64,000 bases of DNA from UBA6623 sp965238125 (lineage in GTDB: Bacteria > Acidobacteriota > Terriglobia > Bryobacterales > UBA6623), in NCBI GenBank assembly GCA_965238125.1, contig OZ250179.1:992001-1056000 (forward strand), in the 5' to 3' direction. Positions within the stretch are counted from its first letter, which is position 1, and each line of letters opens with the position of its first letter. Positions 15,489 to 24,990 of this stretch are shown one piece after another. The translations under genes and the position numbers were made by a program. A model generated the notes under the pieces. It was not told the origin of the DNA. It did not search any database and saw only the letters and a program-made list of their open reading frames with translations.

Positions 15489-16862
15489 ATGCCGACGACC
15501 CCAAGCCCCCCGGATCCGATACATTTCAGGTCGCTGCAACTGGAGAATGTGCGCGCCTTCGGGAGCCGCCAGTCCCTCGAGTTCGTGGATGACAACGGCG
15601 CCGTTAGCCACTGGAACTTGATTCTGGGGGAGAATGGCGTCGGCAAGACGACGCTCATGCAGGCGCTTGCGGGTATGCGGCCAATCCCGGGCGTCAAGGA
15701 AGATTCTGAGGCCGAGGAATCTCCCCAAGCCGGCCCCCCAACATTGTCAACGGCTGAACTCTCGGTGCACGAGAATGACGATTTAATGCGCTTCATACGG
15801 ACGGGTGGACCGCGCACGGCAACAATGGTGGCGGTGCTTGAAGCCGACGGAGCAACACTCAAAACCCGTGTCGAGATCAAAGGCACTACCAACGAACTGG
15901 AGTCGGCCGAATTTGGGACAGCCCCTCATCAACTACTTTCGGATGGGCCCCTCGTCATCGGATACGGCGCAGGTCGCCACGTGGGCCATCGCAATCTGGC
16001 GGTTGTATCGAAGCGGGATGCGACGGGGTCGCTCTTCTCGGACGCCATCGATCTCTACGATGCCGAGGAGATCATGGAAAAGTTCGACTACGCCGCCAAG
16101 AGCGACCCTGACGCCGAGAACGGTCGCGATCCGCGGCTATTGACCATGCTGAAGACCGCCGTTGCATCACTTCTACCGGATGTTGCTGCCGCCCAGATCG
16201 AGATCAGGGGACCGCGCGTCGAGGGCCGCGATCCAGGTCGGTCCGGCGTTCATGTGCGCACTCCGTCCGGTGTGATGCCGCTGGCCGACCTCAGCCTCGG
16301 GTATCAGGGGATGTTCGCCTGGACCGTGGATCTGGCCTGGCGATTGTTAAACGCCTTTCCAAATAGTGCCGAGCCTCTGTCCGAAAGCGCGATCGTACTG
16401 ATAGACGAGGTCGACCTACATCTTCACCCAAGCTGGCAGCGAAACCTTCGTCGTCATCTGCTGGCCCAGTTTCCCAAGGTCCAGTTCATCGCAACCACGC
16501 ATAGCCCGGTCACCGCTCAGGCGACTTTGTCCGAGGGAGGTAACGTATCCTTTGTGGGTTGGGAGGATGGCGAAGCACGCATTCATAACCGTCCCATACC
16601 GAAGGGCGAGTGGCGCTACGACCAATTACTGGTAAGCGAAATATTTGGAGTCGGCTCCAGCAGGAGCCGGGCGGCCGAGGCAAAGCTCAGCGAGCGTATC
16701 GAGCTTATTCGAAACCCCCATCGCTCAGCCGATCAGGAAGCGCGGCTCCGTGAACTGGACGAATTTGTTGCATCCCTACCCACGGCCAGCTCACCGAGCG
16801 CCCAGCACTTGGAGGACTTGATGAGAGATCTCAGGGACTTTCCGAAAGGCGTGGTGCGGTGA
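15489..16862 (+). CDS. ptuA: Septu-like defence ATPase PtuA
   Basis: The 457-residue SMC/ABC-like ATPase starts at an ATG eight bases after GGAG. Walker A is 'ILGENGVGKTTLMQAL' (about residues 46-61). A signature-like 'LADLSLGYQGM' and Walker B 'SAIVLIDEVDLHLHPSWQ' follow, with 'QFIATTHSPVTA' as the switch His region. It overlaps the downstream HNH gene as GTGA. Such ATPase-HNH pairs form the Septu anti-phage system, where PtuA is the sensor/regulator and PtuB the nuclease. No retron reverse transcriptase is adjacent, so this is the stand-alone form. Confidence 0.8.
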   Translation: MPTTPSPPDPIHFRSLQLENVRAFGSRQSLEFVDDNGAVSHWNLILGENGVGKTTLMQALAGMRPIPGVKEDSEAEESPQAGPPTLSTAELSVHENDDLMRFIRTGGPRTATMVAVLEADGATLKTRVEIKGTTNELESAEFGTAPHQLLSDGPLVIGYGAGRHVGHRNLAVVSKRDATGSLFSDAIDLYDAEEIMEKFDYAAKSDPDAENGRDPRLLTMLKTAVASLLPDVAAAQIEIRGPRVEGRDPGRSGVHVRTPSGVMPLADLSLGYQGMFAWTVDLAWRLLNAFPNSAEPLSESAIVLIDEVDLHLHPSWQRNLRRHLLAQFPKVQFIATTHSPVTAQATLSEGGNVSFVGWEDGEARIHNRPIPKGEWRYDQLLVSEIFGVGSSRSRAAEAKLSERIELIRNPHRSADQEARLRELDEFVASLPTASSPSAQHLEDLMRDLRDFPKGVVR

Positions 16863-17659
16863 TCGCGATTCACAAGGGCGAGGCCCCGCCGAACCTCATT
16901 CGCGCGGGCGAGCAACATGCTGGGGAATTGTGCGAAGCCTATGACGCCGATCCAGAGCCATACCGGGGCGGGAAGCGGATGGCGATCCGCAAATCGAACT
17001 ATGCGTCGGACACGGTCAGGGCGGGGCTCGAGGCCTGTCATCATGGCAAGTGCTGCTATTGCGAGACCCTCATTCCGACGCCTTACGCCCATTCGCATGT
17101 TGAGCATTGGCGGCCCAAATCGAGTGTGCGCCAGGGGCCCGACGAGAAGCGCACTTGGCCTGGCTATTATTGGTTGGCTTATGACTGGGACAATCTTCTG
17201 CAGAGCTGTTTCTTGTGCAACTTGAGCAAAAGCGACATGTTTCCGCTTGAGAATCCGGCTGCGCGCGCGAGGCACCACGGCATGCGTGTTGGAGACGAAA
17301 GGCCCGCCATCCTCAAGCCAGATGGCGTCATGGATCCACGCGACCATATCACGTTCCATATGGAGGTGCCGGTCGGGCTGACGCCGCTTGGGCGTAAGAC
17401 GATTGAAGTGTTGGGCCTTGACAGTCCGAAGCATGAGCCCTGCCTCACGCATCTCCGGGAAATCGAGCAAGACCGGGAGCTGTCTATCGAACTGGCGGGC
17501 AACGTCAATCCCAAGCTTCGTCAACATGCGGATCGATTTCGGAGAATTATTGAGGATGCAGTTCGGCCCGAACAGCCGTATAGCGCGATGGTTTCCGCCT
17601 ATCTGGAGGCGAACCCTCTGCCGGATCGTTCCGCCCAGCCGGCCAGTGGCACGACGTGA
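16859..17659 (+). CDS. ptuB: Septu-like HNH nuclease PtuB
   Basis: The 266-residue product begins at a GTG overlapping the PtuA stop. The HNH core is readable: 'CCYCETLIP' (zinc Cys pair), 'HSHVEHWRPKS' (catalytic His), and 'YDWDNLLQSCFLCNLSKSD' with the second Cys pair and the conserved Asn-Lys. The 'VEHWRPK' block is typical of PtuB-like effectors. It is expected to cut nucleic acid when released or activated by the ATPase. The pair lies directly upstream of, and is transcribed away from, the RiPP operon. Confidence 0.82.
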   Translation: MIAIHKGEAPPNLIRAGEQHAGELCEAYDADPEPYRGGKRMAIRKSNYASDTVRAGLEACHHGKCCYCETLIPTPYAHSHVEHWRPKSSVRQGPDEKRTWPGYYWLAYDWDNLLQSCFLCNLSKSDMFPLENPAARARHHGMRVGDERPAILKPDGVMDPRDHITFHMEVPVGLTPLGRKTIEVLGLDSPKHEPCLTHLREIEQDRELSIELAGNVNPKLRQHADRFRRIIEDAVRPEQPYSAMVSAYLEANPLPDRSAQPASGTT

Positions 17660-18309
17660 GCCGCTGGATGAGCAAAACCTCAGCGAAGGGAGTTCATCGC
17701 CGCGTCAGGGGTGCCCGAGAAACTTGCGAGCCGCTGCCAATCCACTTGGCCGTATTGTCGGCTAACCGGACAACTGGCCGGTCCACCAGTGGCTCTGGGA
17801 CAACGTTGAATGACGGCTAGATCCTGCCTTGTCGGCTAGCGTTTACCCTTCACGCCTCTAGCCAATTGGATTGCGCTCAGAATCGGGATCGTTGAAGCTC
17901 GCCGACGCTCGGCCGGTCGTGGTTAGCAACAACCATGGATTGCTCTCTTAGCTTAGGCATCACCTTGAGAACTTCCGTCACGCGGGCAGCACTACAAAAC
18001 TTTTCAAGTAAGCGACCGCAGTCTGTCCACGACCGAGTCGATCGCCGCTACTCTGCCGACAACGGACCACAGAGCTTGACCAGTCACTTATTAGTCGCAA
18101 TCCTCAATCGCAACGCGCGTTTCATCGGAATCGCAATCCCTCTATAGAACTGACGCTACAACCCCGCGTTCGTTTACACAATCAGCTTATTCACCTATTA
18201 AGGTGGCACTCCGGTTTCCGGCGATTGAACCAGCAGCGGGAGTGATTCCTGATCTCGCTGGAAAAGCGCGAAGGGCCGGGCGCTAACAGCGCTACAATCG
18301 TGCAAAGGA
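17660..18309. other. intergenic region without recognised gene
   Basis: About 650 bases with an A+T level a little above the surroundings and many stops in all frames. A 70-codon frame at 17935-18147 has no family character. The region marks the right edge of the accessory block. Confidence 0.5.
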
Positions 18310-19542
18310 ATGCCCCTCGGCAAGATCATCGTGCGCGGATTCTCCTTCGCGCGCAAACTCCAGGCGACGAGCCCGGCTTCTTCCAAAAGCTCAGGCCCGT
18401 CAACACTAACGCAAAACGGCCCCTGGAACGACGGTGCCCGTCCCGCACCATTCGGCGGCTCCCGAACCTCCCTTCGATGCGCTGCCCTGGCCTTGTTGTT
18501 CCTTGTGCCGGTCGGCGTAGGACACTACCCCGAGTTGGGCAAACACGTCGAGCTGCCAACGCCGCCGGCGCCACAAGTGCCGGTGATGCAAGTCCTTCGG
18601 CACGCCGTCGAGGGGGCAGAATCGCTGCCGCGCCTACAAAGCCTACTCATATTCGCGAAAGGCCACCTGATTGCCGAACGCTACTTCCATGGAGCCCGCC
18701 GATCACACGCCACGAACGTCAAGTCCGTCTCCAAGAGCATCATCTCGGCGCTGGTCGGCATCGCGGTCGCACGCGGCCTGATTCCCTCCGTGGACACGCC
18801 TATCGCGACCTATTTCCCGCAAGTTCTCGGTGCCGCCAACGATCCCGGAAAACGCGCGATCACGGTGGAAGACCTGCTGTCCATGCGTTCTGGATTGGAA
18901 TCGACCAGCGGCCGCAACTTCGGCCCCTGGGTCGCCAGTCGGAGCTGGGTCCGCCACGTGCTGACTCGCCGCTTGATCCACACTCCCGGCACCGTCATGG
19001 ACTACAGCACCGGCAACACACACCTGTTGTCGGCGATTCTGGCGAAGGCAGCCAACAAGAGCACCTGGGCGTTCGCGCGGGGGACCCTTGCCGCCCCGCT
19101 CGGCTTCGCTCTCGAGAAATGGCCGCGCGACCCCGAGGGCATCTACCGCGGCGGAAACGACATGCAACTAACGCCCCGACAGATGATGAGGTTCGGCCGT
19201 CTCTATCTGGGCGGCGGCCGGGTCGACGGTCGGCAAGTCGTCCCGCGGGCTTGGATCGAAAGATCGTTTGTCCCGCGCGGCCGCTCGCGCTACAGCGGGC
19301 GGCAGTACGGCTACGGCTGGTGGATCCGCGAACTGGCCGGCCGCGATGTCTACTACGCCTGGGGCTTCGGCGGACAATTCATCTTTGTCGTGCCAGAGGT
19401 GGATGCCGTAATTGTAACGACAGCTTCCGACACAAGGGGCCCCGGCCGCCACACCCACCGAAGCGCCATCGTTGATCTCATCGAAGGAATCATCGCAATG
19501 CTGCCGGCGGCTGAAGCCGACCGGGACCGGCGCCGTATCTGA
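18310..19542 (+). CDS. beta-lactamase-fold serine hydrolase (class C-like)
   Basis: The 410-residue protein has the penicillin-binding-protein-like motifs: Ser-x-x-Lys in 'VKSVSKSIISALVG', a Tyr-Ser-Thr motif in 'MDYSTGNTHLLS' at the YxN position, and 'WGFGGQFIFV' at the KTG/HxG position. A hydrophobic segment near residues 55-72 suggests export. The first roughly 50 residues look unlike the family and the ATG has a weak ribosome site, so the true start may be further in. Likely an esterase or peptidase acting outside the cytoplasm; the substrate is unknown. Confidence 0.78.
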   Translation: MPLGKIIVRGFSFARKLQATSPASSKSSGPSTLTQNGPWNDGARPAPFGGSRTSLRCAALALLFLVPVGVGHYPELGKHVELPTPPAPQVPVMQVLRHAVEGAESLPRLQSLLIFAKGHLIAERYFHGARRSHATNVKSVSKSIISALVGIAVARGLIPSVDTPIATYFPQVLGAANDPGKRAITVEDLLSMRSGLESTSGRNFGPWVASRSWVRHVLTRRLIHTPGTVMDYSTGNTHLLSAILAKAANKSTWAFARGTLAAPLGFALEKWPRDPEGIYRGGNDMQLTPRQMMRFGRLYLGGGRVDGRQVVPRAWIERSFVPRGRSRYSGRQYGYGWWIRELAGRDVYYAWGFGGQFIFVVPEVDAVIVTTASDTRGPGRHTHRSAIVDLIEGIIAMLPAAEADRDRRRI

Positions 19543-19595
19543 CGGCCCGATACCCACCGAGCCCCAATGCTCTTCACTTAATATTCTTTGCGCGG

Positions 19596-19640
19596 GACCG
19601 GCCGCCGCGCGGCCGGTCCTCCCCAAGGCGGAAAACGCGG
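19596..19640 (+). repeat. dispersed palindromic repeat R3, copy 1
   Basis: GACCGGCCGCCGCGCGGCCGGTC is a hairpin followed by CTCCCCAAGGCGGAAAACGC. A second copy with the same order is at 20217-20259. Confidence 0.7.
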
Positions 19641-19906
19641 GCCGGCCGCCCGTCTCGCGACAGGCCCGCACAAACCCGCTTGACACGACCGGTAACCTGA
19701 GGAGAGCATCCGATTCAATGAAGGGTTCTGGCACCGCTATGGATTCTTTTCCGGCGTGCCCGACCCACCGTTCCAAACGCCAAGCAGGCGACCCAATGTC
19801 ACCAACATGAAAGCCGGGAACTCGGGAACTGGGAGAGATCGAGAGCGACCGATGAGTCAACAATCTAACGCAGCGTTCTCCAGATGCCCGCGAGGCGAAC
19901 AAACGC

Positions 19907-20047
19907 CGACGTGGCGTGAGGCTCCAGCCTTGCCGCGCCCCGAGTCGTCGGGGCGTATCCGGATCGCGGGGTTGCGAGTTGTCGCAAATTCGCGGCTACG
20001 AACCGATGAATCGGTTCGCGGCAAGTGTGCACGCAAGCGCCACGTCG
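19907..20047 (+). repeat. dispersed palindromic repeat R1, full copy 1
   Basis: This 141-bp unit begins CGACGTGGCGTGAGG and ends in CACGTCG, so its outer ends are complementary. Inside are smaller dyads (CGCCCCGAGTCGTCGGGGCG and CGAACCGATGAATCGGTTCG). The copy at 33344-33486 has the same order of dyads with the central part diverged. Confidence 0.8.
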
Positions 20048-20216
20048 CCCCGGGGGCGATTGGGGGCAACCCGAAAGAGTCCATCGCCCACCTGCACGCG
20101 GCTCGAGTTAATACTGGGCCGGCCCTCCCGAGGGCCGACCTCACCCGACTCCCGCAACTCTCCCCGGGCAAACGACCGGCACCGCCAGTCGTTCGGGGGC
20201 CTGGGGCGGGCTCCAA

Positions 20217-20259
20217 GACCGGCCGCGAGACGGCCGGTCCTCCCCAATGCGAAAACCGC
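20217..20259 (+). repeat. dispersed palindromic repeat R3, copy 2
   Basis: GACCGGCCGCGAGACGGCCGGTC followed by CTCCCCAATGCGAAAACCGC matches copy 1 at 19596-19640. Confidence 0.7.
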
Positions 20260-20580
20260 GAGCCACCCATCCAACAACCGAATGACAAAAATACGAAACG
20301 AAGCCAATTAGCAGGTAAGACCCTTGCCATCAACAACATCAAAGGATACACCAAACGGAGAAGACTCCACCGGCCCCGTTCTTGAGGACCGCCGCCGTCC
20401 GACTCCTCGAACTCCCCAAGCGGCAAATACCAAGCTGGCGGCACAAGAACCAACGAAAATGCGAAACAAAGCCAAAAAGTCGAAAGCTTCGTGAATTCAA
20501 TGACTTGGGACGACAACCAGACAGGTCTAAGTGCAACACGCAGGCCGGGCGACCACGAAATGCAACATCACGTCCTCAAA

Positions 20581-22089
20581 CTACCGTTTCCGCCGGTAGA
20601 TCTCCACTTCGGGCCGAAACGGCACCTCCTCATCGAGCGGAAAGACCGGCCGCGGACACTTCACATGCCCCAACCTCTTGAGGTTCGCGCTCGTAGCCCC
20701 CGGCGCGTCGATGTTGATCACCTTCCGGCACCAATCGGCGAACATATGCGGCTCGCAGTGAGGAGACTTGACCACAACCGCGTCGAACCGCTTCGGATCC
20801 TGCCCATGCGCACGGAACAGCGCACGGTCGTAAAGGCTGACCGGGCGACTGGTCACCACCCAGGTGACGGTTCTGGCTTCGAGAACGGCCGTTCGGCCCG
20901 AGAACCATGGATCCCCGAACGTTTCGCTCGGGAAGCGACCGTCCGAAAGCAGCCGCACTCGCGCTTCGATCTCCACGGGGGTGAAGCGCTCCGGGTCCAG
21001 CGCCCCGCCAACGGTCGTGCGGATCACCGCGCCCACCCCGGCGGCAAAGGCCGTCTCCGCCGCCGCCGGATCAACGATCGGAGCCAGCACTCGCCCCGCG
21101 TAGTTCGAGGCGACAAGAGCCCGCACGATAACCGTGCTGTCACCCGAAGCGCCCGAGCTGGTGGCATCCGCGGCGTCCATCAACGCAACCGTGCCCCCGT
21201 CTTGCGACAAAACCTCCAATGCCCGACTCACCGCCTCTTCGACACTTGTCAATGGCACCCGCATCCTCTCGTGATGCGCATGGAAAAGCTCCGCCAGCTC
21301 GACAGCCTGCCGTCCCGCCGCCTCGGCGTCGTCGTCGGTGACAACCAAGCTATTCGATCGCAACTCGGGCACATCGGTAAACGGATTTCCAATGAACATC
21401 CCCGCCGCCAACCCCGCCGGCAGCCGCTCCATCGCCTGCGCCGAGCGCATCACCTCCCCGAAACTACCCGTCTCGGTGATCAGCTCGTCGCCCCGAACAA
21501 GCGCCGGAATCGGCACTCGCGCCATCACCGGCCGCGCGCCTTCCCGAACGATCCGCAACAGCAGCTTCGCCGCCCGAACCCCCGTCTCGAAAAAATCAAC
21601 ATGGGGATACGTTTGGTAGACGACGACGGCATCACACAGCCGCAACATGCGCGGGGTAGGGATGCCGTGCAGGTCGAGCGAAATCACAATCGGGATATCC
21701 TCGCCCAAGATCTTGCGGCACTCCTCCAACAAGTACCCCTCCGGGTCATCTTCCTGTTCGGCGGCCATCGCCCCATGCAGGGCGAAGTACACTCCGTCGA
21801 CCGCACCCGCCGTGCGCAACCCGTCCAGGAATTCCCCGGCAATGCGTTCGAAGTCCGCCGCCGCCAACAGCCCCCCCGACGTCAACGACCGCGCGCTGTA
21901 GCTCGGAACGACTTCAACTCCCTCCGCCGCCCCGAACACGCCCAACGCCCCACCCAACTCGTCCCGCGAGTGACCGTGCCTTTCGAGCAACTGGTCGCCG
22001 AGGGTAACGGTGAAATCGTCGTAGTGACTCCGAACCGGATTGAAGGAGGAAATCTCCTGATGACACTGCGCAATGACAATTCTCGGCAC
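20581..22089 (-). CDS. M81-family metallopeptidase (MlrC-like)
   Basis: The GTG at 22089 follows an AGGGGGAAG by about eight bases and gives 502 residues starting 'VPRIVIAQCHQEISSF', the usual M81 N-terminus. Metal-ligand regions are 'GVYFALHGAMAAEQEDDPEG' and 'ISLDLHGIPT', with 'YPHVDFFETG' downstream; these are the conserved blocks of microcystinase C and its relatives. The C-terminal MlrC domain (from about residue 290) includes 'MDAADATSSGASGDST'. The family hydrolyses small linear peptides or related amides; the natural substrate here is unknown. Confidence 0.87.
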   Translation of the reverse strand: MPRIVIAQCHQEISSFNPVRSHYDDFTVTLGDQLLERHGHSRDELGGALGVFGAAEGVEVVPSYSARSLTSGGLLAAADFERIAGEFLDGLRTAGAVDGVYFALHGAMAAEQEDDPEGYLLEECRKILGEDIPIVISLDLHGIPTPRMLRLCDAVVVYQTYPHVDFFETGVRAAKLLLRIVREGARPVMARVPIPALVRGDELITETGSFGEVMRSAQAMERLPAGLAAGMFIGNPFTDVPELRSNSLVVTDDDAEAAGRQAVELAELFHAHHERMRVPLTSVEEAVSRALEVLSQDGGTVALMDAADATSSGASGDSTVIVRALVASNYAGRVLAPIVDPAAAETAFAAGVGAVIRTTVGGALDPERFTPVEIEARVRLLSDGRFPSETFGDPWFSGRTAVLEARTVTWVVTSRPVSLYDRALFRAHGQDPKRFDAVVVKSPHCEPHMFADWCRKVINIDAPGATSANLKRLGHVKCPRPVFPLDEEVPFRPEVEIYRRKR

Positions 22090-22288
22090 GGCTTTGTCTT
22101 CCCCCTGTTGACGGCCAAACGATTGTGGCCCCTTCCTCACCAGGATAAAACAGCTTCCCACCGGTTCGTTTTGTTACAACCAACACCGCGTCTGCCTTGC
22201 TACTCTAAGTCCCTAGCAAGCCCGGGCAAGAGTGCGTGCGGGCGAAGAAGGGGAGTTGCCTTTTACCCGACAAGGCCACGAACACCTT

Positions 22289-22404
22289 GAGCCGCGAAGC
22301 GGCGGCGGGAATATAGCCCAGGGTGGAGCCGAAGGCGGAACCCTGGGTAGCATCCCTACCCTTGCGAGCCCTGAAAGGGCGGCAGGAAGCTCTCGCCCGA
22401 CCCT
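22289..22404 (+). repeat. dispersed repeat R2, copy 1
   Basis: The unit begins GAGCCGCGAAGCGGCGGCGG and contains an 'AGCCCAGGGTGGAGCC...GGCGGAACCCTGGGT' dyad and a 'GAGCCCTGAAAGGGCGGC' segment. A diverged copy is at 36561-36678. Similar intergenic repeats are common in Planctomycetota and Acidobacteriota genomes. Confidence 0.75.
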
Positions 22405-22563
22405 ACGGTGCGTCTCGACACCCATTTTCGTGGCGGTTTTATGAAACTGCGGATTCATGAAAACGGACTGTGCCCTTTTTCGCATAGTCTGACCTACACG
22501 ACCTGGACGCGCGGAATGCGTCTGCACAATACTATCTGTTTGACTTAGGATCGGAGGAGAACC

Positions 22564-23223
22564 ATGTCACTACACATCGGCGATGAAGTACCCAATTTCA
22601 CGGCGGAAACTACCGAAGGCACAATTCAATTCCATGATTGGATCGGCGACGGATGGGCCGTCCTGTTTTCGCACCCGAAAGATTTCACTCCCGTCTGCAC
22701 CACCGAGCTCGGCTACGTCGCCGGCCTTGGCCCCGAGTTCGCCAAGCGCAACTGCAAGGTCATCGGCCTAAGCGTCGATTCCGTCGAGGATCACACCGGA
22801 TGGTCCAAGGACATCGAGGAGACCCAAGGTCATGCGGTCAACTACCCGCTGATCGGCGACACGGATCTCTCCGTGGCGAAGCTCTTCGATATGATTCATC
22901 CCAACGCGACCGGTTCCGCCAAGGGCCGAACGGCCGCCGACAACGCCACCGTGCGCTCGGTCTTCGTCATCGGCCCCGACAAGAAGATCAAACTCATGAT
23001 CACCTATCCGATGACGACCGGCCGCAACTTCGACGAAGTGTTGCGCGTCATCGATTCCATGCAGCTCACCGCGAAGCACAAGGTCGCCACCCCGGTGAAT
23101 TGGAAGCAAGGAGAAGACGTCATCATCGTCCCCTCCGTGTCCAACGACGAAGCCAAGGAAAAATACCCCGACGGCTGGAAGTCGCCCAAACCCTATCTCC
23201 GCATCGTCCCGCAACCGGAGTAG
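22564..23223 (+). CDS. 1-Cys peroxiredoxin (Prx6-type)
   Basis: The 219-residue enzyme starts eight bases or fewer after GGAGGAG. The peroxidatic cysteine is C45 in 'FSHPKDFTPVCTTELG', with the conserved Pro-x-x-x-Thr/Ser-x-x-Cys arrangement, and Arg is present in 'NATVRSVFVIGPD'. The long C-terminal domain ('VATPVNWKQGEDVIIVPSV') and the absence of a resolving Cys near residue 170 define the Prx6 type. It reduces hydrogen peroxide and alkyl hydroperoxides in the cytoplasm. No oxidative-stress regulator is adjacent. Confidence 0.92.
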   Translation: MSLHIGDEVPNFTAETTEGTIQFHDWIGDGWAVLFSHPKDFTPVCTTELGYVAGLGPEFAKRNCKVIGLSVDSVEDHTGWSKDIEETQGHAVNYPLIGDTDLSVAKLFDMIHPNATGSAKGRTAADNATVRSVFVIGPDKKIKLMITYPMTTGRNFDEVLRVIDSMQLTAKHKVATPVNWKQGEDVIIVPSVSNDEAKEKYPDGWKSPKPYLRIVPQPE

Positions 23224-23437
23224 TCGCATCCACCGGCTCCACCCGCTCAGTGGGCTGCAATGAGGAAAGCATCAGGGCCGATGGCCGCCATGGTTACTGT
23301 GAAGAGAATGCGAGCCACCCCAATCCGGTGTTGACACAGGCCTTATCCTGAAACTGGAGGACGGCGGAGCCGTGCGGTCACGTAGCCACGCGGTACTCCT
23401 ACGACAATAGGGCACGATGAAGAGAGGAGGAATAACC

Positions 23438-23707
23438 GTGGCGGCGTCCAAATTGCCGGCTCTCAACATGAAGCACCCCGAGGCCTGTCGCTTGGCACGC
23501 CGTCTTGCTGATCTAACCGGCGAAACACTGACCGAAACAGTAAAGGGTTCGCTGAGAGAGCGGCTATCTCGCGAACAGCGCCGCCCCGATCCGACCATTC
23601 GAGAGAAGCTAACCGAGATCGCCGGTCGTCGTGCCCGTCGGCCGGTTCTCGATTCTCGAGCGGACGACGAAATCATCGGCTACGACGAACACCGTCTACC
23701 CGGGTAG
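23438..23707 (+). CDS. vapB: VapB-type antitoxin (orphan)
   Basis: The GTG start lies seven bases after a perfect AGGAGG and gives 89 residues. 'LNMKHPEACRLARRLADLTGETLTETVKGSLRERL' is the Rv0623-type VapB signature. A vapC toxin normally follows with a few bases between; here only its first six codons remain (23712-23729) before the 3' end of the convergent VCBS gene. It is therefore an antitoxin without a partner. Confidence 0.85.
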   Translation: MAASKLPALNMKHPEACRLARRLADLTGETLTETVKGSLRERLSREQRRPDPTIREKLTEIAGRRARRPVLDSRADDEIIGYDEHRLPG

Positions 23708-23711
23708 TGCC

Positions 23712-23729
23712 ATGGTCGTCGGCACGTCC
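23712..23729 (+). pseudogene. vapC toxin remnant (first six codons)
   Basis: The codons read Met-Val-Val-Gly-Thr-Ser, matching the start of PIN-domain VapC toxins (Met-Val-Val-Asp-Thr-Ser) with the catalytic Asp replaced by Gly. Similarity ends there, at the point where the opposite-strand VCBS gene's stop begins. Confidence 0.55.
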
Positions 23730-23733
23730 GGGT

Positions 23734-24990
23734 TTACTTCGCCACGCGGTTCTCGTACCACACAACGTTCTCGCTGTCTTGACCGGCGATCAAAACGTCG
23801 AGGTCGCCGTCGACGTCCATGTCGACAAGGCGAATATCATAGGCGGCTTGATCCTCGTGGATGATGTGCGTAGTGAAGCCGCCTCGACCGTCATTTTCGA
23901 ACCAGGCGGCCGTAAAGTCGTCCTTGGCGCAGGTGACCGCGTCGATGTCGCCGTCTTGATCGATATCACCGACCGCCAGATCGTGGGGACCCGTGAGATC
24001 GGGGTTGATCTCGTGCAAGGTGAAATCCGGGGCTTCGAACCAGAGCACGCCCTTTCCGTGGCCGCGCGTGGCAATGAAGTCCGTCAGGCCGTCTCCGTTG
24101 AGCTCGGCCATGAGGATGTTCGTCGCGCCTTCCTGGCCGGTGGCGAGGACATGCTTCTTCCAGGGTAGGCCGCCGTCGGCGGGCTGTTCCCACCAGGCGA
24201 ACCAATTGCCGTCGGGAGGAATCTTGGCGGCGGAGGCCGCGTCCGTCAGGCCGTCTCCGTTGACGTCGCCCAGACCCAGGTAATGGCTCAGTCCCGGGGC
24301 GTCCTTATCGGCGAATACATGACGCTCCCAACCCTCGGCTTCGCGCGGGTTTGGAGGTCGTTTCCACCACACCAGCGACTCAGGGTAGTCCGTGTCTACC
24401 GGCTGCGCGCTGTTGCCTGCAAGGTCGAGGCGGTCGTCTCCGTCGATGTCGCCGACGATGAGCCCGTGCGTGCCGTTAACAGCGTCGTCGACCAAGTGGA
24501 ACGGCCAGGGACCCTTGGTAGGCTCGTCCGGCCGCTCGAGCCAGAAGATGGGCCCGGGGCTGTAAACCGCTCCGATGAAGTCGGGATCACCGTCGTCGTC
24601 CACGTCCATCACTTCACTGTGGATCAAGAGTGGCGACGTATCGGGGTCATGGGTTGCGATCACTACTTCGCTCCAGTCGGGAGCAACGTAGAGACGCGTC
24701 TTGCCGTCCCCCTCGCTGATCACGTCCGGCAGCCCGTCGCCGCTAAAATCGGCGGCAACGACGGTATGGTTCTTGTAGCCCTCGGCCACGATGTGCCGCG
24801 GCCATGGCTGGTTCACCGAGGCCGCGCTGGCCGGAGAGGCCGCGCCCGGCTCCCGCGGCGAGCACCCAAACAGCATCCAGGGGATGGCGAGCAGGTAGAG
24901 GTAAGGCCGTCGGTCGAGGATCGTGTATCTGGTGGGCAAGGTCTTCTCCCCGGAACATGGATGACCACACAAAGATACCATGCCGTCCAA
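23734..24990 (-). CDS. VCBS/FG-GAP repeat lipoprotein
   Basis: The 418-residue protein carries at least six calcium-loop repeats of the DxDxDGxxD type ('DFSGDGLPD', 'DVDDDGDPD', 'DIDGDDRLD', 'DVNGDGLTD', 'DIDQDGDID', 'DMDVDGDLD'), forming a seven-bladed propeller. A hydrophobic segment ending 'LLAIPWMLFGC' near residues 30-43 is a lipoprotein signal. The true start could be internal to the current one because the first 25 residues are unlike a signal peptide. Likely surface-anchored; the binding partner is unknown. Confidence 0.85.
   Translation of the reverse strand: MDGMVSLCGHPCSGEKTLPTRYTILDRRPYLYLLAIPWMLFGCSPREPGAASPASAASVNQPWPRHIVAEGYKNHTVVAADFSGDGLPDVISEGDGKTRLYVAPDWSEVVIATHDPDTSPLLIHSEVMDVDDDGDPDFIGAVYSPGPIFWLERPDEPTKGPWPFHLVDDAVNGTHGLIVGDIDGDDRLDLAGNSAQPVDTDYPESLVWWKRPPNPREAEGWERHVFADKDAPGLSHYLGLGDVNGDGLTDAASAAKIPPDGNWFAWWEQPADGGLPWKKHVLATGQEGATNILMAELNGDGLTDFIATRGHGKGVLWFEAPDFTLHEINPDLTGPHDLAVGDIDQDGDIDAVTCAKDDFTAAWFENDGRGGFTTHIIHEDQAAYDIRLVDMDVDGDLDVLIAGQDSENVVWYENRVAK

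Larger units (their letters stand above)
19543..20580. other. repeat-rich intergenic region
   Basis: About 1040 bases hold no convincing gene but several palindromic repeats: R3 at 19596-19640 and 20217-20259, and a full copy of R1 at 19907-20047. Long open frames here are by-products of high GC. Confidence 0.7.

Noticed and set aside
15489..17659. A retron with Septu-type effector (Ec78-like)
   Set aside because: No retron reverse transcriptase or msr/msd-like RNA lies next to ptuAB; the reverse transcriptases in the window are group II intron maturases more than 30 kb away.
20491..22290. A 599-codon open frame on the plus strand
   Set aside because: It is antisense to the M81 peptidase and very rich in Arg, Pro and His, as expected for a by-product of GC-rich coding DNA.
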